Source: Gordionus sp. m RMFG-2023 (Eukaryota > Nematomorpha > Gordioida > Chordodea > Parachordodidae). From it: 64,000 bases of DNA. A program made the position numbers and the translations under genes. Below are positions 1-11,018 of this stretch, in pieces. Each line of letters begins with the position of its first letter. Within the stretch, counting starts at the first letter, position 1. A model generated the notes under the pieces. That model searched no databases. It saw only the letters and a list, made by a program, of their open reading frames with translations, and had not been told where the DNA came from. Location of the stretch: assembly GCF_954871325.1 (NCBI RefSeq), contig NC_088775.1:88699561-88763560 (forward strand), read 5' to 3'.

Positions 1-144
1 TAACTGATGATATATTATAAACTTTATGCATGTTGAATATTCATTGACCCCTAATATTCAATAAATAAAATTTTTGTTATGATATATTAACAATATTAAT
101 TATAAAAAAAAGAAAACCCTTTAGCAAATTTCATCGCCGCTAAG

Positions 145-300
145 TAGTGTTATAAATCGACTCGATTTGAGCCGATATTTAAAAATCGTTAACTCAATAT
201 TTTTGCTAGAAAAATGCCTAAGCCTCAAGATTTCACTAATAGATGTCCAAACCTTTGTGCCATCTATGACCATAATCTACAGGCGTTCACACTATTACCA
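145..300. repeat. TAGTG-family hAT MITE, right-truncated copy
   Basis: The copy starts TAGTGTTATAAATCG and follows the family layout: a GAGCCGAT block, a block reading taactcaatatttt, then an inner stretch with GATGTCCAAACCTTTG. The matching right end is not recognisable. The fullest relatives in this window are at 30665-30876 and 62488-62708. Confidence 0.6.
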
Positions 301-724
301 GGTACTACTCTTCTATACTCGTACAACAGTAAATTTTAAAGCTTAACATTTACTAAAAAAGAAAAGAAATCTTCAAAGATTTTGCCGTCCGAAAGAAGAT
401 TTTTTGAGAATGCTCAAACAGGATTTTTGATCAAATTTTATCCAAAAATCCAAAATTCTCTTTGTAAAAAAATTTTTATAAGTATATAATTGGTGATTTT
501 TGTGCATAAATATTTAAGAAAAATCACAAATTTTTATAAAAAAAAATTTCCATCTTCTTTTAAAATAATCTTCAATTTTGTTGATCTTCAAAAATTTTCA
601 CTCAAAATTTTGGGTGGAAATAATATTCGAATGTTTATTTAAAGACTTTTGTTAAACCTTGGTAAATTTAATAATATTATTTATATTCATAAACACCTCT
701 AGAATTTATTTTAAATCTTTGAAT
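301..724. other. AT-rich spacer
   Basis: Runs of A and T with several AAGAT/ATCTT words. I see no gene, RNA or clear repeat ends here. Confidence 0.4.
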
Positions 725-1366
725 TAGAGATCAGGCCTAGACAGGTCCGGGAAACGTTTGAAAAATTTATTTGGATCAGATAAAATAATTAACGGGTCGG
801 ATGGGCAAAATGTAGAGATGCCCCATGGCTTAATAGAAAAATAGAAGAAAATAATTCAAGCGCCTAAATTTCTTAAGATTATAATTTTAATAACTAAATT
901 ATGACCTATTACTAATATAATTCATTCATAAAATACGATTTCCTTTATCTACATTTTGTGTTTGGTGCTTTAATAGGAAAATCATGAAAACTAAATCCTC
1001 ATTCATTATTGGTTATTTAACAATACAATCAACATTATTTTTAGGATTTTATCCTCATCTTTTTGATCATAATTTCGAGTTTTGATTTAATCTCAAAACA
1101 TATGGTCATGTCATTATTGACAAAATAAGGGCATATTATATAATGTATTAGGCTTATTGATGAGTGTTTTTAATTTAACCCACTCCCAAATATTATAAAT
1201 AGTTGTTTAAATTGGTGTTTAGCTTCGTATATTTTGGGTTAGGTGTATTGAAAAAAAAATGAGTCGAGCTGGGGCAACCTTAATAAAAAATTGAAACCAT
1301 CTAGCAGAAATTTGATTGCATCGAGTCGGACGAAAACGAAATCTTAATTCCATTTGGAGACCTCTA
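725..1366. mobile_element. Non-autonomous hAT element, TAGAGAT/GTC ends
   Basis: The left end reads TAGAGATC and the right end is its complement GACCTCTA. Both sides carry the exact 8-bp duplication ctttgaat (717-724 and 1367-1374). No transposase frame is visible in the 642 bp. The TAGAG start and 8-bp duplication fit the hAT superfamily. Relatives with the same end type lie at 34114-34427 and 55672-56037. Confidence 0.82.
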
Positions 1367-1374
1367 CTTTGAAT

Positions 1375-2217
1375 AACTTATAAAGGATTATTATATGGTT
1401 GGCTAGATTATGAAAATGTGATGGTGATGCTTAAAGTTTTCTAATGTTCAAGCTTTTATTATCATTTTTTTGGATTTAGTCATGTTTAAGAATGAATAAT
1501 TCTCTTAGTTGATCATATTTGCTTAACTATAATTCTTAATTTGATCTATTATTAGTTTAGGTGTTTATCTTCATTAAATAATTTAACTGGTTTTGTTATT
1601 AGATTGTCTAAAAAAAGAGACTAAGTTTAGTTTTATACACTGTAATTAATTGTGTTATAATCATGTTATATTTAGTGAAATATATTTGATTTTTATTAAA
1701 CTCTCATATTGCTGGTATATATATATTGTGTAATGATGTATGGTGTTAAGCATTATTGATTTTTTTTGTGTATTTTTATAGTACTTGATAGCTTCGTAAT
1801 TTATCCTTATTTATAAAATTAATTGTTAGTTTTAGAGTATCCTATGTGGCTTAGTCGATATATTATCTACAGCATAAATCTGGATTTGCAAGTAAAGACC
1901 AGAGCTCTTTTTTTTACTGAAGTCAACTAAATTATTCTGTATTGCGGGAAGCGGTAGCGATTGAAATAAAAATGAGACTTATTAATGAAATTTGATCGTT
2001 GTTTAGTGAATAGCAATCAAAGATGGGCGCAAAAATATATGTGATAGCTTTTGGGGTTAGACAAATAAAAAGAACTTCATAAAGAAGCAACAGAAATAAG
2101 GTTTCAAGCTTTAAGCTTGGGCAAAAATGTTTTAGGCCAGTTTATTGTGTTGAAAAACTAGTTTAAATATTTCTTTCGTTCTAGAACTTGCCTGATTCCG
2201 CCAAAACATATCACAAG
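1375..2217. other. AT-rich spacer
   Basis: No coding frame. A tRNA-like patch near 1836-1930 resembles an A box only and was not accepted as a tRNA or SINE. Confidence 0.4.
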
Positions 2218-2425
2218 ACGGCTAATTTTGAGCCGATTTTAAAAACGGCTAACTCAATATTTTAATAGGAAAAATATTATGCATGCCTTATGATTTTACT
2301 CATAGATGACACAAAGGTTTGAACTCTATTAACGAAATCTAGAGGCTTAGACATTATTTTTCTGGCTAAAATATTGAGTTATCCCTTTTAAAAAATATCG
2401 GCTCAAATGAGCCATGCTGACTTTA
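2218..2425. repeat. TAGTG-family hAT MITE, worn copy
   Basis: A hairpin-like repeat. The left arm has gagccgattttaaaaacggc followed by taactcaatattttaa; the right arm returns aaaatattgagtta and cggctcaaat. The terminal TAGTGTTGTTAAACGG is eroded at both ends, so no target duplication can be shown. Confidence 0.65.
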
Positions 2426-2850
2426 TTATAGTAATATTACATAAATTGAATAATAAATTCAGATTTATATCAAATCAAGTAATAAAATTATTTATCAAAG
2501 AAACACTGACAAGATTCTTTTTTTAAAAAAGCGATATAAAATTTAAAAAATTATATTTTTTTTAAAAAAAGGGATGGGGGAGGGTGCATAATTATTGGAA
2601 ACATAATTGAGTCCCTATAAGGCTCAGTATTTATATTTAAAATTTTTCTTTTTGTATTTTTTTGACTCTTAAGAATAGAAAATTATTTGGTCTCCAGTGT
2701 GTATATCCGTATTTTATGAGTTAAGTTTTCCAAAAAAAAAAAAGAAGGTGCTAGGGGGCAATGTTCACTGGTTAGACTATGAATCGTAATTATAATTAAG
2801 ATAGTTATGATCTTTTTATTACACAATAATTGATACGATAATTGATATAT
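2426..2850. other. AT-rich spacer
   Basis: Homopolymer-rich DNA with a short G-rich patch near 2570-2585. I see no gene or element ends. Confidence 0.4.
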
Positions 2851-3210
2851 ATGTCGTAGAATTTATGGAGATTCGGAATCTCTCAATTTTAAATCATTTA
2901 CTAAGAGCGATTTTTAGATCTTAAAAATCTGATTTTACAAGGAATCGTAATTCAGCATGTATAGAGTACCCAAATAAATTTCAAACAATTTTGCCAGGAA
3001 CTTTCGAACTACTCCTAATTTATGTTAATTTTTATATGGATTTTTCGTATAAAAATGTCTATAGCTGAAATTTATAAGGTAAATTCTCTACACATGTTAG
3101 ATTACATTTCCGGTTAAATCGGATTTTAAAATTTTTTAAATCGCCCTCGGTAAAGGATTTAAAATCGAGAGATTCCGAATCCCCGTGCATTCGATATCCC
3201 AATACGACAT
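2851..3210. repeat. Foldback MITE, ATGTCGTA ends (copy 1)
   Basis: A long inverted repeat. It opens ATGTCGTA and has gattcggaatctctc on the left, and closes with gagagattccgaatcc and TACGACAT on the right. Inner arm blocks such as accggttaaatcgg-type sequence also recur inverted. There is no coding capacity. The flanks are AT dinucleotides, so a TA duplication (mariner-like) is possible but not provable. Confidence 0.7.
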
Positions 3211-4262
3211 ATATATATATGAAAGTTTAACGTTAATTTTATTCTGAGCCAAATTAAAAGAAAAGATTATCTCACATATACGTTTTTTGGCAATATATTT
3301 TTTTTTCTAAATTAAAAGTGCAATAAATTTTAATATATTTTTTTTTTAATTTCGATCTATTTGTAATGTTTACCTTTTGTAAATCATACATGACCAACAA
3401 TTATTCTTTATAATAATTTCCTGGTTGAGATATATTACAATTTTATTAATTTCTATACTGCTTTCTTAGCTCTGGGAGTGGAGTCGGTCCAAAACGAGTC
3501 GTTTAACAACACTAATCAACCATTATTCTTTATAATAATTAGCTGATTGAGTGTATATTACAATTTTATTAATTTCTATAGATGTGCTGCTTCCTTAGTT
3601 TGGGAGGGGGAGGGGGGGGGAGTGTTGGAGCCACTGGTCCAATGCTTGTTAAGATTTTTGTAAGCTTCTTGTATTTTTTTAAAAAGGGTGGAAGGTAATA
3701 AGAAAAATTGAATTTTTTTTTAAATAAAAAAGAATATTATTTTAATCGTGTTAATGGTTTTTATTTTCGTTAAATTTTTTTTTTAAAGACATGATATTTA
3801 TTTGGAAATATTTATTTTTATAAAAAAAATATATTTAATGTTAAATCGTTTTTCTAAAAAAATATTATTATAAAGGTATTATATAATATTTTTAAAAAAA
3901 CATTAAAAAAAACCAGAATAGTTATATATACTTACGTCAGGGCCAAGAAATTTTAAGAATTTTTTTCATTTTATTTTTATATTTGAGTTGATCAATTAAA
4001 TATAATAATAATATATAAAAATACGTAATTTTATCATTTATTACATCAATATTAGTGTACTAACCAGTAATCTTCAAAAAATAAACTACGTGTTAGCTTT
4101 ACTTAAAAAAATTATTATAAAATTTAATTCTTTGAATATACACATTTTAGTTTATCATATGTGTTTATCATCGCAGGTCTAGGAATTGGAGGTGCTCCAC
4201 TTGACATTTTCAAAATTTTTGAGTTAGAAATTGATAATAATTTATTTATTCTCAATATAAAT
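3211..4262. repeat. AT-rich spacer with a direct duplication of about 90 bp
   Basis: A block near 3392-3480 (ttattctttataataatt, then tattacaattttattaattt, then ttcttagctctgggag) is repeated with changes near 3513-3612, about 121 bp further on. A remnant of the TAGTG MITE right end (gtcgtttaacaacacta) lies between the two. The remainder is poly-A/T-rich with one long G run near 3605-3620. I see no gene. Confidence 0.55.
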
Positions 4263-4642
4263 ATGTCGTATGGGGATTCGGAATCTCTTGATTTTAAATC
4301 CTTTACCGAGGGCGATTTTAAACATTATAAAATCCGATTTAACCGGAAATGTAAATCAAGCATGTGTAGGGCATTTACCCTATAAATTTCAGCCAATTTT
4401 GTTATGAACTTTAGAACTACTTCTAATTTCGATTAATTTTTATATGTATTTTGCATATAAATTAAAAAATACTAAAATGTCTAAGGCTGAAATTGGCTGA
4501 AATTTATAGGGTAAATACTCTACACATGCTAGAATACATTTCCGGTTAAATCGGATTTTAAAATTTTTTAAATCGCCCTCAGTAAGGGATTTAAAATCAA
4601 AAAATTCCGAATCCCCACGAATTCCGAATCCCCATACGACAT
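4263..4642. repeat. Foldback MITE, ATGTCGTA ends (copy 2)
   Basis: This is a second, better preserved copy of the repeat at 2851-3210. It opens ATGTCGTATGGGGATTCGG and closes with CCGAATCCCCATACGACAT, a near-exact inverted pair. The short open frame across its left arm is repeat sequence, not a gene. Confidence 0.78.
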
Positions 4643-5019
4643 ATATATTATAATAAATTTACTTTTTTTAAAAAAAACAACCTTATTGTAGACATATATA
4701 TATATTAATAAATTTAAAATCTAACAATATATGGTTTTTGCAAATTAAAAAAGTTAATTATTTTCTTAGTGATAAATATTACGCTTATAGTCACTGATTT
4801 AAATGAATTAAAAATTGGATTTATCTTAAATGATGACCTTTTTCACTGTTGTGCGGTCCTATTAAGGTATTATTGTAATTCTTTCATCTTTCGGAATAAT
4901 AGGTCGAAATATTTATAAAATTACTCAAAATCCGATACTAGACTAACCATTCTATTATTTAATAATTAAGATGGATTCTATAAAATTATAAAAAGTAAAT
5001 TATCGGTAAACGATTTAAT
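4643..5019. other. AT-rich spacer
   Basis: No gene or recognisable repeat. Confidence 0.4.
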
Positions 5020-5630
5020 GATTATTAATTCTTCTTTATAGGGATATATTTTCTAATTTTTGGGCAAGAGGGTGTAAGTTTTAAAAGTTCGAACTAACAG
5101 GCTTAAGTACAAAACGAATTATTATATAAAGATACGATAGTATAATTTGATTTTGGGAAGGGTAAAATTACGTTTGTAATAGTAGTGGCACAAAATAGCT
5201 ACCATTTTAGATATAAAGTAATTAAAACGTAAATGACAAATAAAAAATTAACAAGTTTCTTAGCCATGGGAAAATAATAAATAGCCAAATAACGATTCCA
5301 AACTAATCAATATATAAAAGGGATCAAATAAAATTCTTCAATGATGTCTAACAAAATAAATATGGAAATAGAATTAACGAGATTTATAAGATGAAAAATA
5401 AGAATCAAATATACTAGAATGTATTTAATTTTATCTTTCATAGAGCAGTATAATCCCAAAGAAGAATTTCTGATTATACTTAGCATTAATATGATAAGGG
5501 CTAAATATTGGAAAAACTGTCCAACAACTTTAGTTTCATATTTTAAGCTCTTGTAAATGGTGCAATTAAGAGGCGAACTATTATTAAACATCTGAATATA
5601 GAAATCATTTAAGTGTCCACCGAATAATGT
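5020..5630 (-). pseudogene. Truncated and decayed paralogue of the GPCR at 8330-9706
   Basis: Read on the minus strand, the N-terminal half aligns closely with the intact receptor downstream. The shared parts are the extracellular NCT glycosylation site, QFFQYLA at the start of TM1, SLGLYC, and the TM2 region. DNA similarity continues past the end of the 94-residue frame (5307-5591) down to about 5020, covering the regions for TM3, the second intracellular loop and TM4, for example the shared block aaaagttcgaac. The frame is broken in several places, and the TM5-TM7 half is missing. This is an ordinary segmental duplicate of a host gene that has lost function. Its start codon region is also eroded. 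The limits are approximate because they come from alignment by eye. Confidence 0.78.
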
Positions 5631-5984
5631 AGGTTTTATGGTCTTGAATTCAACAAAATGTAATTCTATAATTTTAAAGTGTTATAAACTAATTTTTTTA
5701 ACACGTTCAATATAAAATAATCAATCTGATTGATAAATTATTTTTTTTAAAAAAATAAATTCTACTTATAACTGTTTAAAAAATGTCTAACAAATCATTA
5801 AATTATATACCTATATAAATATATATTATAAATAATTGACAAGGTAAAGGTTTTATCATTTTGAACATAAGAAAAGATTAATTTATATATAGATTTTTCT
5901 TATTATTTGTAATTGAATGTTTGATTAATTATGAAAGTGTTTCATTTTTTATAAATATTTTATAATAAAATAAACGCCTTTCCC
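5631..5984. other. AT-rich spacer
   Basis: Nothing recognised. Confidence 0.4.
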
Positions 5985-6190
5985 GTGCATTCATAGTTAG
6001 TGCAAATTAGCGGCGAAGTATATCAAAATACCCAAAGATGCAGCATATTCTGTACACTTCGCGATGAACTCGGGTTAATGGTGTATGCAGGGTAACCCCT
6101 CGTTCAAAGTTAGCGGAAATTAGCGGCGGGGAGTACAAAAATACAACGTATATTGTATTACTCTCCGCAAATTAGCGTTAACTATGAATG
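5985..6190. repeat. Short palindromic MITE-like repeat
   Basis: The ends are an inverted pair, CATTCATAGTTA on the left and TAACTATGAATG on the right. Inside, blocks reading aaattagcggcg and cgcaaattagcg occur in opposed orientation. It is GC-richer than its surroundings. A relative with ends CATTCACAGTAAG / CTTACTGTGAAGG lies near 35050-35125. Confidence 0.6.
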
Positions 6191-6834
6191 AGTGGGTTAG
6201 AAGCAAAATATTTTAATTATTAATTATCAAAAAAAGTAAAATGCATTGCTTTAGACAGTATTTTACTATAACTTTTTAAATTTTTTTTATTATACTAAAC
6301 TATATTGACACATTTATAATATATCAAGGCTAACCCGATAGCGTTTATATTTAACCAGAGTGAATAATTCATTCATAAAATGACCTTTTAAAGCATCTTT
6401 AAATACAAATCAGCTGCCAACACGTCATTTAGTTTCCAGTATAGATTATTTATTTATTTTTTATTGATACTTTGATTAGTTTTGATAAAATTTTAATGTA
6501 AATTATTGACACGAATTGATCGTCAGTTTAGGTAGTTATTATATATTATTTGGCCAATCATGTATTACACAAAACGTTGGCATAATTAGCAGAGCCCCTT
6601 TAAATCTTCTCAACTCAATAAAGCTAATCCCCACTCATCAACTGGTGAATAACGCCGCGGTGAGGTATTTAACGGTGCGTTATTTACAAAATCCCGTCAA
6701 TAAATAGGTATGCTATGATAAAATTTGAAAAATGTTTCAACGTATATTTCAAAAAATTAATATCCGCTGTGAAGTATCAGCTGTGATTTTGATAGCGTTA
6801 AATACAACATCACTTTAACAAATCGCGTTTACTC
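6191..6834. other. Spacer
   Basis: AT-rich DNA with a slightly GC-richer stretch at 6600-6720 containing a small inverted pair (gtgaataacgc / gcgttatttac). The 63-codon open frame here has no recognisable family and is not called a gene. Confidence 0.35.
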
Positions 6835-7457
6835 CTGGTACCCGGAGTGAACCGTATCGAACCGTTAAACCATTATAAACCGTTTTAAATATCAGAACCG
6901 TAACCGTAACTGTAACCAAACCGATATAATAATTTTTTGAAGGAGTAAAAGAACCTTTATAAAGAAGGTTAAACCGGTTTAAACCGCTTCAGTTTTTATA
7001 TTTTAGGGATCAGAAAATTTTGAATATCCAAAATTATATAAAGTTGCTCTTATAGTACAGGCGGTTCTCGCAACACAAGTTTCTATAGAAAGGGCCTTTT
7101 CGGGGCTAAAATTTGTGTTATCGTCACAACAAACAAATATGAATCCATTTATATTAGAAAATATATTACTAATAATATATTTAAAAATGAGTTATTTTGT
7201 ATCTTATATATTTTTTTTATATATAATTCATAGATGCTTATAATAAAAATAAATTAGACGATGGTGTTGCTTCAATAAAAAAAAAATTTCTAATCGTAAT
7301 GAACCATTATGAACCTTTATAATTAGCTGAACCGAACAGAACCTTTGTAAATTTTTTCTTAAGAACCGAAACCAAAACGTAACCATTATAATTTATTACA
7401 TACTTAACCGTAACCAAACTGAACCGTTATAAATAACGGTTCGGGTCCATGCTCGGT
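6835..7457 (+). mobile_element. hAT relic (GAACCG-repeat family) with transposase C-terminus
   Basis: Both ends are packed with GAACCGT or ACGGTTC words, as in the related copy at 11019-12407. The right end reads aacggttcgggtcc. A plus-strand stretch at about 7020-7200 translates as the hAT C-terminal dimerisation region, including VLATQVSIERAFSGLKF. Everything between the N-terminal domain and that region is missing, so this is an internally deleted, non-coding copy. No clean 8-bp duplication was found. Confidence 0.65.
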
Positions 7458-8329
7458 TACCTATTAGGAATAACCTTTACTCTAAAATTAGTCAATTAAA
7501 AAAAATAAGTATTGACAATGTATTATAATTAAAGAGAGTACCCCTCTCTTAAGATAAAATTTGAATGACCACTTACAACTTACGAGAATTAGGCCAGCCA
7601 CCTAATATTTATATTTATTTTTTATTATAGAATAGAAGTTAAAAATTTGTCAAATTAAAAAACGAATTCTACAGCCTCTTATATAATGTAATTTAAATAT
7701 ATATATTATTTATTATCTTGTGTTGAGAATGTTGTTTATTCAATGGTGATGATGGTAGAATGAAAGTTTGGATTCTAAGATTGAATTCTAAACTTAACAG
7801 ATGATCCTCTGAATGACAGAAATACATGAAAGAAATAAAAAAAGCAGGGTGAAAAAAAATCATTCCAATAAATGCTATTTAGATAAAAAAAAATATTAAT
7901 GTTATGTTTTTAAAATTTTAATATTAAAGGGAATGCATTCATAAACAAGGTTATATGTTATACTTGAATCTTTTAGATTCAAAAAATGAATCTAAGTCTA
8001 CTTTTTAGAGTTACATGTATTTTATACCGAAAATCATGTTGGAGTTTGATAGATATCTTTGAATCATGAATTTTAATATATTATTCACATCATTAATTTA
8101 TGAACATAACAAATATACTTGTTTTATGATTTAGAAAATTGGTAATTTAACTAAAAAAAACTTATTTTTGATAAATTTTTCTAAAATAAATTAATTAAAA
8201 ATTATACTAAAATAATATTATAATATCGTCTAACAAATATTTTAATATAAATTATACGGGTCAATTTATTTAGAAATATGACAGAAAATTTACCACCGGT
8301 AAAATATTTGTTATCCTCTCGGAATAGCT
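7458..8329. other. AT-rich spacer downstream of the GPCR gene
   Basis: This includes the probable 3' untranslated region of the minus-strand receptor gene at its right edge. I see no further gene or repeat. Confidence 0.4.
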
Positions 8330-9706
8330 TCAACATCTACCAAATTTTTCTTGCATTTTATAACAAAATTTGCCGAACCATGATTTTTTTAAGACCCTAA
8401 TCACATCCTCTCGATAAGCAGGATTAAATATCATGTTGAGATAAAAGGTAAGGGATATATATGAATACTCCAACATGGTACAGCCAGCAAAGGCTATGTC
8501 GGATTCCCCGGTAGTCAATAGGTAATCAAAAAAGTCTACCGTGGTAAGGTAGATTGATACGGGAAATAAAAAAACTAAAAATTCAAGCATTAGTATAGCC
8601 AGCATTCTAATGCTTATCTTATATTCTAGCTCCCTCTGCATAATTTTACGTTGACCTTGGGAATCGGTTCTTGAAGGAATGTTGTTTATCAGCTTCGAAT
8701 CTTGAATAAATTTGGAATTGCAACCAACCCTAGAATTCTTACTCGGGATAATATTTGACGAATTTGTAATAGGGGCTACATTGTATTCCAATTTGGATGG
8801 TTCCGCAATCTGGAAAATGTTATCGCGGAGTTCATTCTTAATATTCCCGTCCACTACAGCAGAAATATTAGTTCCTCGAGCCATGTTAGAAATAGACGTT
8901 TCTGGTAAATTTGATACGCGGTGGCTCAATCGCCATCTGAGCTTTAATTTTTTGTGCTTGAGGGAGAAGAAGTTTAACACCAGAATTATTGCCACGGGTA
9001 TGAATCTCGTAAAGGTTTCTCTAAAGAACCCAAAGATAATCCATCTCGTTCTTTCCATCTTTGTGAAGGAAGCGAATATTCTGGTATAAATGATTTTAGT
9101 TTCTAATCCGCATACATTACTAAACTTTAAAAGTTCGAACCACCAGGCTGAAGGTATGTACCAAGCTAGGTAGTATAAAAAGCTTATCGCTAACATGATT
9201 TTGATTCTACGGAGAGTGATGAAACGTTTGTAATAATGGGGATACACTATAGCTATCATCTGGGATATGCCGAATATCACGTAAATGCCAAAGGCAAAAT
9301 TGAGAAGGGTTTTAGCCATAGAGAAGTGGTATTTAACCAAGTAGAGATTCCAAGGTAATTGATTTACAAAGTCGAGCAAATACGATTCACCGATCATGTC
9401 TAAAATCGGGTACAGTAACATGAAAACAGCATTGAAGAGATTTACCGCGTGGAAAACACGTGTCAGATACACTCGGATGTACATAACATTATCTTTCATG
9501 GCACAGTATAATCCCAAGGAATTTCCGATTATGCCTAGTGTTAGTATGATAGGGGCCAAATATTGGAAAAACTGCCTAACGACTCTAGTTTTGTATTTTA
9601 AATTCTCATTATAATGGGTACAATTAAGACCCGAACTGTTCAGCATCTGAATCTCGAAACTCTTCTGGGTATCCACCAAATCTTCCAAGTTAAATAATCG
9701 AGTCAT
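8330..9706 (-). CDS. Divergent rhodopsin-like G protein-coupled receptor, intronless
   Basis: A 458-residue seven-helix plasma-membrane receptor. By hydrophobicity the helices lie near residues 48-68, 82-104, 128-152, 168-190, 225-248, 365-387 and 407-429. N-glycosylation sites occur in the extracellular N-terminus (NSS, NCT near 23-30). TM1 carries the family GN (61-62). TM6 has a proline in FLVFLFP, and TM7 ends NMIFNPAY, a one-residue-short form of NPxxY. The usual E/DRY after TM3 is replaced by SQMIAIVYP, and I see no cysteine at the top of TM3 to pair with C199 in loop 2. The third intracellular loop is long (about 248-365) and polar. The layout resembles invertebrate peptide (FMRFamide-type) receptors, but the ligand cannot be inferred. 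The start was chosen at the ATG heading the full frame. A decayed paralogue lies 3 kb away on the same strand. Confidence 0.8.
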   Translation of the reverse strand: MTRLFNLEDLVDTQKSFEIQMLNSSGLNCTHYNENLKYKTRVVRQFFQYLAPIILTLGIIGNSLGLYCAMKDNVMYIRVYLTRVFHAVNLFNAVFMLLYPILDMIGESYLLDFVNQLPWNLYLVKYHFSMAKTLLNFAFGIYVIFGISQMIAIVYPHYYKRFITLRRIKIMLAISFLYYLAWYIPSAWWFELLKFSNVCGLETKIIYTRIFASFTKMERTRWIIFGFFRETFTRFIPVAIILVLNFFSLKHKKLKLRWRLSHRVSNLPETSISNMARGTNISAVVDGNIKNELRDNIFQIAEPSKLEYNVAPITNSSNIIPSKNSRVGCNSKFIQDSKLINNIPSRTDSQGQRKIMQRELEYKISIRMLAILMLEFLVFLFPVSIYLTTVDFFDYLLTTGESDIAFAGCTMLEYSYISLTFYLNMIFNPAYREDVIRVLKKSWFGKFCYKMQEKFGRC

Positions 9707-10657
9707 TTAAATTTTTTATATCTATGGGTTTTAGATATATATATATATCTTTATATAAGGATTACGGAAAGAAAAACATTTTTAGATATTCAAAATTAAT
9801 TTTTTTTATTTTAAAAAAAAAAATTTAGTAAAATTATGATTGATATATAAAAATATTAAAAAAAATCACCATTCCAACTGTTTTAAAAATATTTTACAAA
9901 ATCAATAAAATAAAAAATTAAAATTTTTTAAAAACATATATCATATTTATCAATTAGAGAAGAGATAAAAGCTTTTATTTTTTGCTTTATTTAAGAGAAA
10001 AATCAAATTAATGTATTCTCACAATGGGGCAGATTTGTAGAAAATTGAAAATATAAATTAAATTTTTTTATTATTATTATTTCCGTTTAAACTCTCCATT
10101 TCCCTTTAAATTGATATTTAAGATATGTAAGATATTAATTGTAAACATATAAATTAACACTTTTTAAGATACACAAAAGAGAAATTAATTACACGGAGTT
10201 CAATAGTTAATTAGCTAAATTAAAGAATGCAATATCTTGAAATATGCGGTATCCGAAGGATAATAAAAAAAAATAAGAATTTCAAGAATTTTTATATTAT
10301 TCAGTAAAGTTGACTTACAGAACCAGGATAGTCTTGCTATAATATAAATCAATCTAGTTAAGTGCTACAGTGATCGCTTATTTATCATTTTTAACCTATG
10401 GATGGCACATAAAAATTTTACAAAAATAGGAAAAAAAATAGGTAATTCTCTAAGGGGGTTCTCCAGTTTTCAAGAGACTTGAAACCTCGTGAACCTAAGA
10501 ATGCTACAGTGTATATTTATTTATAATAACATCTTTAGAAAGTTTAAAAGGGAAGACAGTCGATGATTTGCAATTAGAGACTCGGGAGAAATAGAATTTA
10601 TTTTGGTCCGATCCTGCAGGAAATATTTATTTTAGTTTCCATATTTTAATGTTATAT
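9707..10657. other. AT-rich spacer upstream of the GPCR gene
   Basis: This should contain the receptor promoter, but no TATA box or initiator can be singled out in such AT-rich DNA. I see no other gene. Confidence 0.35.
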
Positions 10658-11018
10658 ATGTCGTATTGGGATATGGAATCATGTGGGATTCGGACTTGAA
10701 TCCCCACGTTTTATTCAGGATCTTTTTTTAAAAATATTTAAAAAATATTCCGAATCCTCATGAATAAAAAATAAAATAATATAATTACTTTTTCTTCTCT
10801 TTTTTTGCGGCTGACCATATAATTAAAAGGCCAAAATAAGGGATTTAAAAAGAGAATTTTAAAAAAAAGTAAATAGTATAAAATTAAGGCATATAATGAA
10901 TGAAAAGGGATGAGGTTAAGACTTTTTTGTTTTAAAATATTAAAAAATATATTTATAAAAAATCCGAATTATTGCAACAATTATTCAATGCAATATAGCA
11001 TTTCATTGAACATTTAAG

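Noticed and set aside
1836-1930. tRNA or SINE head (TGGCTTAGTCGATA resembles an A box)
   Set aside because: No B box and no cloverleaf; one box alone is not enough in this composition.
8712-9089. 125-codon plus-strand frame
   Set aside because: Shadow of the receptor gene on the opposite strand.
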